Shown piece after piece: positions 25,917 through 34,066 of a stretch of 64,000 bases of DNA (position 1 is the first letter of the stretch; each line of letters opens with the position of its first letter). Both the position numbers and the translations under genes were made by a program. The stretch lies in assembly GCA_947474715.1 (NCBI GenBank), contig CANJJT010000006.1:1-64000 (forward strand), given 5' to 3'. The DNA is from CAIYPG01 sp903864555 (lineage in GTDB: Bacteria; Pseudomonadota; Gammaproteobacteria; Burkholderiales; SG8-39). The notes beneath the pieces were generated by a model, which searched no databases, was not told where the DNA came from, and was given only the letters and a program-made list of their open reading frames with translations.

Positions 25917-26942
25917 ATGCAGCAGCATCTCGAGACAACGCTTCCGCGCATTGATGTTCGTTGGAAATGGACATCACGAATGGTTTTGCTGCCAGCCCTG
26001 ATGATGACGGCGTTGGCGTGGGCTGCCCCGACCTGGGCACAAGGCTACCCTGCCCGTCCCATCCGGCTGGTGGTGCCCTTTCCGCCCGGCGGTGCCATCG
26101 ATATCGTCGGGCGTATCGTCGCCCAGGGATTGGCCCCGCGCGCCGGCCAGTCGGTGCTGGTCGAAAACCGTGCCGGGGCGGGCGGGCTGGTCGGTGCGGA
26201 AGCCGTGACCAAAGCCCCGGCCGACGGCTACACCCTGTGCTTTTGCAGCGCCGGCAGCGTCATTACCGGACCGCTGATTGCTGCCCGGCCGCCCTATGAT
26301 CCACGCCGCGATTTCGCGCCGGTATCGCTGGTTGCATCGGTGCCCTATCTGGTATTGGCTCACCCGGTGGAGGGGCCGCGCAACATCGCAGAATTGCTGG
26401 CGCGAGCCCGCCAGAATCCGGGGGCGCTGAATTACGGATCGGCGGGTGTGGGTAGCACCTCGCACCTGGCGGGGGCCTTGTTCGTGTCCGCGGCCGGGGT
26501 CGATGTGGTGCATGTGCCGCACAAGGGCAGCGCCCAGGCGGCCGCCGAGTTGATGGCAGGCCGACTGCAATTCGTCTTCGAGGCGGTGGGCGGCAGCGTC
26601 CAGTACACCCAGGCAGGACGTTTGCGAGGCATCGGCATCAGCAACCTGAAGCGCTCCCCCATGCTGCCTGAGATCCCGACCATTGCAGAGCAGGTCCCGG
26701 GTGGCTTCGAATTGAACGTGTGGCATTCGGTGATGGCGCCAGCCGCCACGCCCCGCAGTGTCATCGACTGGCTGAACCGCGAGATTGCCGGAGTCATCGG
26801 CACGGCCGAGGTGCGCGAGCGCTTTGCGGCGGCGGGCGCCGAGCCCAGCCCAAGCACACCGGAGCAGTTGCGCGAGCGGGTCGAGCGTGAACTCGCGCGC
26901 TGGGAGCCCGTCCTCACCAGACTCGGCCTGCGCGAAAAATAG
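25917..26942 (+). CDS. Tripartite tricarboxylate transporter substrate-binding protein (Bug family)
   Basis: 341 residues. AAAGGAGG sits just before ATG 25917. The signal region is long (an N-terminal charged stretch, then VLLPALMMTALAWAAPTWAQ). Mature part: YPARPIRLVVPFPPGGAIDIV, VLVENRAGAGGLVGAEAVTK and ADGYTL, the Bug signatures. It lies in line with the hydroxyacid dehydrogenase and the BNR protein gene (63 bp downstream), and all three may be cotranscribed. No membrane partner is present. Confidence 0.9.
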   Translation: MQQHLETTLPRIDVRWKWTSRMVLLPALMMTALAWAAPTWAQGYPARPIRLVVPFPPGGAIDIVGRIVAQGLAPRAGQSVLVENRAGAGGLVGAEAVTKAPADGYTLCFCSAGSVITGPLIAARPPYDPRRDFAPVSLVASVPYLVLAHPVEGPRNIAELLARARQNPGALNYGSAGVGSTSHLAGALFVSAAGVDVVHVPHKGSAQAAAELMAGRLQFVFEAVGGSVQYTQAGRLRGIGISNLKRSPMLPEIPTIAEQVPGGFELNVWHSVMAPAATPRSVIDWLNREIAGVIGTAEVRERFAAAGAEPSPSTPEQLRERVERELARWEPVLTRLGLREK

Positions 26943-27005
26943 CGCTGCGCCTGGTCTGCGGATGCGCCGACCCATCCGAACATAAAAACGATATTCAAGG
27001 GGTGC

Positions 27006-28073
27006 ATGATGAAAAGAGCGTCAAGGGGCTATCTGTTCGCAGGGGCAGGATATGGCAAAGCGCGTGATGGGTCCGCGTTGCGCGGGGGACTGTTCCGCAT
27101 CGATCGCGCCGACGGCAGTGTCACCGAGGTGACGGCCGGCCTGCCGCCCCTGGCCGAGGCTCGCGCCTTCGCCATCGCACTGGGGGATCCCGATCATGTG
27201 TTTGCGGGCACCCAGGATGGACCCTACCGCAGTCAGGATGCCGGCGGGCACTGGGAACGCATGAATTTCCCGGTGCGCAATGCCCAGATATGGTCGCTGG
27301 TGTTCCATCCCGCGCGTCCGGATGTCATGTTCGCAGGGGCCGCGCCGGTGGCGATCTACCGTAGCGATGACGCCGGACGCTCATGGCGGCATCTGGACGG
27401 GGTCGTGTCCCCCGAGCATTGCCCCATGCGCTTTCCGACCCGGGTGACCGGCATCGCCCTGGACCGCGCGCGTCCCGACGACATCTTTGCCGCCCTCGAG
27501 GTGAGCGGCGTGATCGTCAGCCGCGATGGTGGCCAGACCTGGGCGGATGTCTCCGCGCCCTTGATCAAGCTGGCCGAGCAGCCCCACCTGATGAGCCGCG
27601 AAAGCAGCGAGCGGGATGATTCGGGGATGCTCGACTCGCATACCATCGTGGTCAATGGTGGAACGGCACTGCTGGGCGTGCGCATGGGCATCTTTGCCAC
27701 GCCTGATCATGGTACGAGCTGGATGGATTTCGGCATCGGGCAATTTTCCGCCCCCATGAATTACTGCCGCGACCTCATCGTCTGTCCGCATGATCCGCAG
27801 GTCATGTATGCCTGCCAGTCGGCCTCTTCTCGCGGCACGGTGGGGTCCCTCTATCGCACTGCCGATGCGGGGCGTACCTGGACGCGCATCGATCATGGAT
27901 TCACCGCGCGGGCCACCATGATGAGCGTGGCTGTGGACCCGGTCGATCCGGCGCGCATCGTGTGCGCTTCGCGCTGTGGCCAGGTGTTCGAGACCTGCGA
28001 CACCGGCGCAAGCTGGCGCGAATACGCCTTGCCCGAGGGCGTGCACGATGTCTACGCGGTGGCCTGTCTCTGA
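27006..28073 (+). CDS. BNR/sortilin-type beta-propeller protein
   Basis: 355 residues without a signal peptide (MMKRASRGYLFAGAGYGKA). Repeated Asp-box-like units are seen: YRSQDAGGHWERMNFP, IYRSDDAGRSWRHLDG, IVSRDGGQTWADVSAP, FATPDHGTSWMDFGI, LYRTADAGRTWTRIDHG and FETCDTGASWREYALP. This is the S-x-D-x-G-x-x-W pattern of BNR repeats, probably one per propeller blade, here six or seven. Function unknown; such proteins are often found next to Bug receptors and catabolic genes in Burkholderiales. GGGG just upstream of ATG 27006 supports the start. Confidence 0.82.
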   Translation: MMKRASRGYLFAGAGYGKARDGSALRGGLFRIDRADGSVTEVTAGLPPLAEARAFAIALGDPDHVFAGTQDGPYRSQDAGGHWERMNFPVRNAQIWSLVFHPARPDVMFAGAAPVAIYRSDDAGRSWRHLDGVVSPEHCPMRFPTRVTGIALDRARPDDIFAALEVSGVIVSRDGGQTWADVSAPLIKLAEQPHLMSRESSERDDSGMLDSHTIVVNGGTALLGVRMGIFATPDHGTSWMDFGIGQFSAPMNYCRDLIVCPHDPQVMYACQSASSRGTVGSLYRTADAGRTWTRIDHGFTARATMMSVAVDPVDPARIVCASRCGQVFETCDTGASWREYALPEGVHDVYAVACL

Positions 28074-28131
28074 TCGCTACAGGACGAGTTTGTGCGTGCC
28101 GGGCCTGTTGCGATTACGGTTTCGTCGCCGC

Positions 28132-29139
28132 TCAGTCTGGCTGCACGTTGCCGCGCTTGAACAGGTCGGCCAGCGTCGTCATTTCGCGGCGCACGAAGGT
28201 GCCATAGTCAGTCGGGCTGCTGCCGACGATGATGGCGCCCAGGTCATTTACCTTCTTCGCGATGTCGGGTTTCTTCAGTGCGGCGACGGCGGCGCGATTG
28301 AGCACGCCGATGCTGGCCTCGGGGGTCTTCGTCGGCACCATCAGGCCGAGCGAATTGGCGAAGTCGATGTCCTTGATCCCCAGTTCGGCCAGCGTGGGCA
28401 GGTCGGGCATGAGGGGCAGTTTCTGCACGCTGGTAAGAGCCAGGGCCCGCACCAAACCCTGCTTGATGGGCGGGACCGCGGTGAGCGAGGGGGCGAAATA
28501 GGCCTGCACCTGGCCCGCGATGATGGCCTGCAGCGCTGGGCCGCCGCCCTTGTAGGGCACGTGCACGATGTCCACATCAGCCACACGCTTGAAGATTTCC
28601 GCGGGGATGAAGGCCGAGGTGCCGGAACCAGGCGAGGAATAGTTGATGGTGCCGGGTTTGGCCTTGGCGAGCTTGATGAACTCGGCCACGCTGTTCACCG
28701 GCAGCGATGGATGCACCACCAGCACATGCGGGGTGAGCGCAAGCTGGGTCACCGGCGCCAGGTCACGGGCGAGGTCGTAGCCGAGGTTCTTGTACAGGCT
28801 GGCATTGGCCGATAGCGTGGTGCTCACCGCGAGCATGGTGTAGCCGTCAGCGGCTGAGCGCGCCACGAATTCGGCGCCCAGGTTGCTGGAGGCTCCGGCG
28901 CGGTTGTCGACGATGACCTGCTGGTTCAGGGCTTCGGTCATGCCCGATGCCACCAGGCGGCCCATGATGTCCCCGCCCGAGCCCGGGCTGTCGGGCACGA
29001 CATAGCGAACCACCTTGCTCGGAAAAGTCTGACCGAAGGTGGCTGGCGCCAACAGGGCCATGCTGCAACCCAGTACCAAAGAACGAAGCAAGGGCAATGA
29101 GGGTCGCGAAAACCACTGGAACAATGAATATGGCTGCAT
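28132..29139 (-). CDS. Tripartite tricarboxylate transporter substrate-binding protein (Bug family)
   Basis: 335 residues from ATG 29139, with AAGGAGG upstream. Signal peptide region LLRSLVLGCSMALLAPATFGQ. Mature part: FPSKVVRYVVPDSPGSGGDIMGRLVA, a Bug start in which the usual 'PFPPGG' is PDSPGSGG, then VIVDNRAGASSNLGAEFVARS and ADGYTML. VHVPYKGGGPALQAIIAGQV is the usual binding-pocket region. Convergent with the BNR protein gene. Confidence 0.9.
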   Translation of the reverse strand: MQPYSLFQWFSRPSLPLLRSLVLGCSMALLAPATFGQTFPSKVVRYVVPDSPGSGGDIMGRLVASGMTEALNQQVIVDNRAGASSNLGAEFVARSAADGYTMLAVSTTLSANASLYKNLGYDLARDLAPVTQLALTPHVLVVHPSLPVNSVAEFIKLAKAKPGTINYSSPGSGTSAFIPAEIFKRVADVDIVHVPYKGGGPALQAIIAGQVQAYFAPSLTAVPPIKQGLVRALALTSVQKLPLMPDLPTLAELGIKDIDFANSLGLMVPTKTPEASIGVLNRAAVAALKKPDIAKKVNDLGAIIVGSSPTDYGTFVRREMTTLADLFKRGNVQPD

Positions 29140-29280
29140 GTCTTCCTCCTTGTGATGGCGCAGGCTGGATCAGATGCGTCCGCCTTCTTTGTTGGTGACA
29201 CGGACAGGCCGGACTGTCTTTGCGCATCATAGCGGTTTATGGAACACCGCTACTGCGGTATCGTCCGTGGCTGGCCTCGG

Positions 29281-30556
29281 TCAGGGCGGGGTGGATTCGG
29301 ACGTGGCGGGGGGCGCCGCCGCGGGATCGGCAAAAATGGCCATCACCGGTTCCCGCTGTATCGCGGCGCCACTGCCATCGCCGGGGATGCTCAGCTGCAG
29401 CCGGCCGGTCACGCCATCCAGCTCGATCGGGTTGCGCCCCTGCATCAGTGCGTCGGCCATGCGGCAGGCATCGATGCCCAAGGCATGGAAGCGCTGCAAT
29501 TCGGGCCTGGCATAGACTGGACGCGGGTAGACCATAACTGCGGGATGGTCGGCCTGTATCATCCAGGGCATGTCGACAAAGCGTATGCCCCGGAGGTCCA
29601 CATTCGCCCCCGCATCCTGACGCGCGTCATTCACCATGGAGGTGGCGTAGATGGCCGCACTGCTGCCCAGGTAAGGGCGCATGTGCCGGGCGCCAGTGCC
29701 ATCGGCGCTGAGGAAGACCATGTCGACTTCGCCGTCCGCGATGCGCGACTTGAGCCGGCCAAAAGGGTTTGCGGCAGGGCCGGCCGCGTCGCTGGTGCTG
29801 CTGATGTCCTCGGCGTCAACGATGCGCCCCCCCCAGCGCCAGCCACTCCGCTGCAAAGGCCTGGCTGGTTCTGCGCGCGAGCGCATGCGTGGCCTGCACG
29901 ACGTAGGCGGTGCGTGCCTTGTCGGCCCAGGCCATGCGTGCAACCGCACGCGCCTCCTGTTCCATCACCAGGCCGAAGGTGTAAAAGCGCAGTGGCAGCG
30001 CACCGGCTTCTTCCGATGCATTCAGCGTAATCGTAAGCGGCGGGCGGGCAATGCTGTCGGACGTGGCAGAGGCGGGGAAGCTGGCTCGATTGACAGGCGA
30101 GCGCGCCAGCTGTGCCGCAAGGGCCGACACCGCGTCGCGGGTGAGCGGGCCGATGATCACGGCCGCATCGCGTTCGGCGGCTGCCGTCCACGCGGCGGTG
30201 ATGCCGGCCGGATCGGCGTTGGTGCGGGCAATGTCCAGGCGCGTCCCGTTACCGGACAGTGACAGCGCGGCTTCGCAGCCTTTCTGGATGGCGGTCGCGG
30301 GTACCTGGAACGCCGCGGCGTCCAGCGGCAGCAGCAGGGTCACCATCGGAGCGGACATTGCGCCCGGCGTCAGACTCAACATGGGGGCCGACATCGGGGA
30401 TACCATCGGTGCTGCTGGTGCAAGGCTTGCCGGCTGCGCCACTGCGTGCAAGGGCAGCCAGAGTAGCCAGAGTAGCGCGCACCATGACAGCAACGATGGC
30501 CATGGCGGCAGCGACACGGGCTGCTGTTGCCGTGCAGGTCGCGGGGCGGCCTGCAC
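29281..30556 (-). pseudogene. lpoA: LpoA/LppC-type penicillin-binding protein activator, frameshifted at a G8 tract
   Basis: The 5' part (30556 to about 29835) encodes a signal peptide (LLWLLWLPLHAVAQP) and the N-terminal half of an LppC/LpoA domain (VTLLLPLDAAAFQVPATAIQ, AAVIIGPLTRDAVSALAAQ, AYVVQATHALARRTSQAF). It then hits a stop just after a run of eight G (plus-strand C8, 29827-29834). With seven G the frame continues as LGGRIVDAEDIS and runs on through VDMVFLSADGTGARHMRPYL and the C-terminus. So one extra G splits an otherwise intact gene. LpoA activates PBP1A from the outer membrane. The gene is divergent from rsmI, its usual neighbour. It may be broken, phase-variable, or a sequencing error. 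Confidence 0.78.
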
Positions 30557-30618
30557 GGGCGCACAGGAGTGGCGCCATTTTTTCTATACAGCCTCCAGGC
30601 AGACACGCAGGGCGACAC

Positions 30619-30817
30619 TAGTGTTCCGAATCGCAAATTCGCCGAATCAAAGCGCCGAGAATCGCCGCCACACGGATACGGCGTTGCAAATGCTCGCCAG
30701 CCAGCCAGGCTTGCTCCGCTTTGCGCCTTGTCTGGCACCGACTTCGGCACTTTCCCGACGGATGTCGACTTATGCATGCCAAATCAGAATTCAACGAACT
30801 TACGATTCGGGACACCA
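30619..30817. repeat. MITE-like element, family 2, copy B (199 bp, inverted relative to copy A)
   Basis: Left end TAGTGTTCCGAATCGCAAATT; right end, reverse-complemented, TGGTGTCCCGAATCGTAAGTT. Read on the minus strand it shares GTGCCAGACAAGGCGCAAAG and GCGAGCATTTGCAACGC with copy A at 7434-7624. It fills most of the space between lpoA and rsmI and ends two bases before the rsmI ATG. Confidence 0.75.
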
Positions 30818-30819
30818 GC

Positions 30820-31746
30820 ATGCAACAGCAAAGTGACGGGAAAACTACGATGCAGGTGGATGCAGCAGGTCATCAGGAGCGGGGCCGACAGGGGGGCGGC
30901 GCATTGTATGTGGTGGCCACTCCCATCGGTAACCTCGATGACTTCAGCCTGCGCGCCATCGCCACGCTGCGCCAGGTTGCGCTGATTGCCGCGGAAGACA
31001 CGCGCATGAGTGCGCGCCTGCTGGACCGGCATGGCATTGCCACGCGCATGCTGTCACTGCACGAACACAATGAGCGCCGCCGCGCGGAGGAGATCATCTC
31101 GCGCCTGGGGCAGGGCGAGGACATCGCGCTGATCAGCGATGCCGGTACGCCGGCGGTATCCGACCCCGGCGCACTGCTGGTGGCCGAGGTGCATCGCGCC
31201 GGACATCGCGTGATTCCGGTGCCTGGGGCAAGCGCGCTGATCGCCGCACTGTCGGTGTCGGGATTCCCCGGCCCCTTTCATTTCACCGGTTTCCTGCCGG
31301 AGCGCGGCGCGGCACGGCGTAAGGCCATCGCCGCCCTGGCCAAGCTGGAATGCACACTGGCCTTCTATGAGGCGCCGCATCGGGTGGTGGAGTGCGTGGC
31401 CGATCTGGCGGCGGGCCTGCCGGGTGAGCGCGAGATCGTGATCGCCCGCGAAATGACCAAGCTGTTTGAGACCGTGCACCGAGGCCCTCTCGCCGAGGCA
31501 CTGGCATGGCTGGAGGCCGATTCCGACCGGCGGCGCGGCGAATTCGTGCTGCTGGTATCCGCCGGTGGCGCTGCCGCAGCCAGCCTCACGGTCGACAGCG
31601 ATGCCGTGCTGAAGGCCCTGCTGGCGCAACTGCCGTTGGCGCAGAGCGTGAAACTGGCCTGTGCCATCACCGGACTGCGGCGCGGTGAACTCTACCCCAG
31701 GGCGCTGGAGCTGGCGGGTGAAAAACTGGTGCGCGGTACACCCTGA
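30820..31746 (+). CDS. rsmI: 16S rRNA (cytidine1402-2'-O)-methyltransferase
   Basis: 308 residues from ATG 30820 (ATG 30850 is also possible; both lie in a leader not conserved in the family). LYVVATPIGNLDDFSLRAI starts the conserved tetrapyrrole-methylase fold. EDTRMSARLLDRHGI, LISDAGTPAVSDPG, VIPVPGASALIAALSVSG, FTGFLP and FYEAPHRVVE complete the RsmI signature. Methylates the 2'-OH of C1402 in the decoding centre. A repeat element ends immediately upstream of the start, so the original promoter region has probably been altered. Confidence 0.93.
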   Translation: MQQQSDGKTTMQVDAAGHQERGRQGGGALYVVATPIGNLDDFSLRAIATLRQVALIAAEDTRMSARLLDRHGIATRMLSLHEHNERRRAEEIISRLGQGEDIALISDAGTPAVSDPGALLVAEVHRAGHRVIPVPGASALIAALSVSGFPGPFHFTGFLPERGAARRKAIAALAKLECTLAFYEAPHRVVECVADLAAGLPGEREIVIAREMTKLFETVHRGPLAEALAWLEADSDRRRGEFVLLVSAGGAAAASLTVDSDAVLKALLAQLPLAQSVKLACAITGLRRGELYPRALELAGEKLVRGTP

Positions 31747-31948
31747 ATCGGTGCACGCAAGCAGCCGCGGGGCCGTGCTAAATTCCTCCGGTCTGACCAT
31801 TGGGTTGATCGGGTGCAAGGGTTCATCCATGATGGCAGCACAATAGAAAAAAGCCGGCAGTCAAGAAAGGGCCGGCAGTCGCCCATCACGGGCCAGCCGG
31901 CAGACTCAGGCAAGCAAGCTTCCCGTCTGCAGTCCAAAGGAGGAATAC

Positions 31949-32923
31949 ATGAAGCTTTCATTCCGCAAGTCGCTCTGCCTGCTCGCCGCAGGCCTGGGCA
32001 TCACGGGGCCGGCAGCCGCGCAGACGGACTTCCCTGCCAAACCGCTGCGGCTGGTCATCCCCTTTGCCCCGGGCGGCTCGGCTGACCTGGCGGCCCGCGT
32101 GCTGGGCCAGAAGATGGGCGAATTCCTCGGCCAGCCGGTGGTGAGCGAGAACCGCGCCGGGGCCAACAGCAATCTGGGCGCCGAAGCCGTGGCCAAGTCG
32201 GCGCCGGATGGTTACACCATGCTCTACAACACCTCGGGCGTGGTGTTCAACATGTCGCTGTATGACAACCCGGGCTATGACCTCATGCGCGATTTTTCGC
32301 CGGTTGCCCTGACCGCCACGGTGCCGCAGATCCTGGTGGTGAACCCCTCCCTGCCGGTGAAGAACCTGCGTGAGTTCATCGCCTACGTGAAAGCCAATTC
32401 CGGCAAGCTCAACTACCCGTCGGTGGGGCAGGGCAACATCGGTCACCTCACCACCGAAATGTTCCTCGCCGCCAACGGCGCCACCGCCGTGCATGTGTCC
32501 TACAACGGCAGCGCCCAGGCTTATGTCGATCTCATCTCGGGGCGCACCCAGTTCTATTTCGGTACGGTCAGCGCTTCGATGGGCCACGTGAAGGACAAGC
32601 GCCTGCAGGCCATCGCCGTCACCAGCATGGAGCGGACCAAATCGCATCCGGACATTCCCACCATGAATGAGTCGGGCATGCCCCGGTTCGAGGCGGGGGC
32701 CTGGCAGGGCATGCTGGTGCCGGCCCGCACCCCGGCTGCGGTGATCGACCGCCTCAATGCCGATGTCAACAAGGCTTTGAAGAGTCCGGACCTGTTGAAG
32801 CAGTTCGATGCCCAGGGCACGCAGGCGCTGGGCTCGACGCCGCAGCAGTATGGTGCCTACCTGAAGTCGGAACTGGACCGCTGGGGCAAGATCATCCGTG
32901 ACCTCAAGCTGACCATCAATTGA
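31949..32923 (+). CDS. Tripartite tricarboxylate transporter substrate-binding protein (Bug family)
   Basis: 324 residues. AAAGGAGG stands before ATG 31949. Signal peptide MKLSFRKSLCLLAAGLGITG then PAAAQT. Mature part: FPAKPLRLVIPFAPGGSADLAAR, VVSENRAGANSNLGAEAVAK and PDGYTMLYNTSG. The next gene, the cupin-rubredoxin protein, starts 58 bp downstream across a 13 bp tandem repeat, so the receptor may supply the substrate of that enzyme. Confidence 0.92.
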   Translation: MKLSFRKSLCLLAAGLGITGPAAAQTDFPAKPLRLVIPFAPGGSADLAARVLGQKMGEFLGQPVVSENRAGANSNLGAEAVAKSAPDGYTMLYNTSGVVFNMSLYDNPGYDLMRDFSPVALTATVPQILVVNPSLPVKNLREFIAYVKANSGKLNYPSVGQGNIGHLTTEMFLAANGATAVHVSYNGSAQAYVDLISGRTQFYFGTVSASMGHVKDKRLQAIAVTSMERTKSHPDIPTMNESGMPRFEAGAWQGMLVPARTPAAVIDRLNADVNKALKSPDLLKQFDAQGTQALGSTPQQYGAYLKSELDRWGKIIRDLKLTIN

Positions 32924-32967
32924 ACCGACGCACTGAACCGACGCACTGAACCGACGCACTGAACCGA
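32921..32967. repeat. 13 bp tandem repeat, 3.6 units
   Basis: Three exact copies of TGAACCGACGCAC plus eight bases of a fourth. The first TGA is the stop codon of the Bug gene. It occupies almost the whole gap before the next gene. Confidence 0.9.
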
Positions 32968-32981
32968 ACGAGGAGCGCAAC

Positions 32982-33908
32982 ATGCCGGAAATCGTATCCA
33001 CCTCGGACAAGCCGTGGAAGCACTATTCGACCAAGATGGGCGGCAGTTACCGACGCATGCAGCTGATCGACCATCCGCCGGAGCTGCTCGATGCACCCGA
33101 GGCCTTCATCATCGAGGGCGATCCGGGGCGCCAGCTGCCGACGCATTTTCATGACGTCGACCAGTTCCAGATCATCACCAGCGGCACTGGCACCGTGGGC
33201 CGGCATGGCCTGGCCCCGCGGGGCGTGCACTTCGCGCGCGCCTACACGCCCTATGGACCCATCGTCTCCGGCGAGGAGGGCCTGGGCTACCTCACCCTGC
33301 GGGCGAAGCGTGATCCGCTGCTCGCCCAGTACGTGCCGGCGTGCCGTGACAAGCTGAAGGCCATCCCCGATCGCGCCCCGTGGCAGCACACGGCCATGCC
33401 GGCCTTTCCGACATTGCGGCCCGGCGAGTCACAGGCCGTCAACGCGGTGCCCGGGCTGGAGGATGGTGGCGGGCTGTTCGTGCACGCCGTGACCCTGGCC
33501 CCTGGTGCCAGCATGCGTGCGCCGGATCCCTCTGTCGGGGGCGGGCAGTTCATCGTCGGCCTCAAGGGCGGGCTGGTGCAGCAAGGCAGGCTGCGCGAAG
33601 CCATCGTGGTGGTGTTCGTGGCGAACCATGAACCGGCCTTCGAACTGCAGGCCGGCCCGCAAGGGCTGGAGGTGCTGATGTTCGGTTTTCCTCGCAGCCG
33701 TGCCCTGGCCGTGCCGGCGAAGGCCGCAGCGACCCGGGAGGAACTGAAGACCTGGCAGTGTGCACTGTGCGCGTTTGTCTACGATGAGGCGGCCGGACTG
33801 CCTGAGGAAGGTATCGCAGCGGGGACGCGCTGGGCGGATGTGCCGGCGAGTTGGGGGTGTCCGGATTGTTCGGCGATGAAGGCGGATTTCGAGATGGTGG
33901 AGATCTGA
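32982..33908 (+). CDS. Cupin-type protein fused to a C-terminal rubredoxin domain
   Basis: 308 residues. The N-terminal part looks like a bicupin: RQLPTHFHDVDQFQIITSGTG has the His-x-His of a metal-binding cupin, and GGGLFVHAVTLAPGASMRAP to FVANHEPAFELQAG a second barrel. From about residue 257 a rubredoxin domain follows (TWQCALCAFVYDEAAGLPEE to WGCPDCSAMKADFEMVEI), with Cys260, Cys263, Cys293 and Cys296 in the exact C-x2-C-x29-C-x2-C spacing of rubredoxins. An iron-dependent oxygenase with a built-in electron donor is one possible reading. GAGGAG precedes ATG 32982. Follows a Bug receptor gene. Confidence 0.8.
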   Translation: MPEIVSTSDKPWKHYSTKMGGSYRRMQLIDHPPELLDAPEAFIIEGDPGRQLPTHFHDVDQFQIITSGTGTVGRHGLAPRGVHFARAYTPYGPIVSGEEGLGYLTLRAKRDPLLAQYVPACRDKLKAIPDRAPWQHTAMPAFPTLRPGESQAVNAVPGLEDGGGLFVHAVTLAPGASMRAPDPSVGGGQFIVGLKGGLVQQGRLREAIVVVFVANHEPAFELQAGPQGLEVLMFGFPRSRALAVPAKAAATREELKTWQCALCAFVYDEAAGLPEEGIAAGTRWADVPASWGCPDCSAMKADFEMVEI

Positions 33909-33963
33909 TTCGTTCTTGCGTGCAGCAAGCACGAGGGTGAGTGGCGGACAGCCAGTGCATTGT

Positions 33964-34066
33964 CATTGTTTCGGCTATCGGCGAGTTTTTGGGTATTCGG
34001 GGCATTGTTTCGCCCTATCGGTCGAGTTCCTTACTTATTGGTCCATTGTTTCGCCTTTCGGCGAGT
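33964..34066. repeat. About 40 bp tandem repeat, three units
   Basis: CATTGTTTCGGCTATCGGCG (33964), CATTGTTTCGCCCTATCGG (34003) and CATTGTTTCGCCTTTCGGCG (34044) recur with a period of about 40 bp. The last runs into the first hairpin of the large inverted repeat. Confidence 0.6.
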
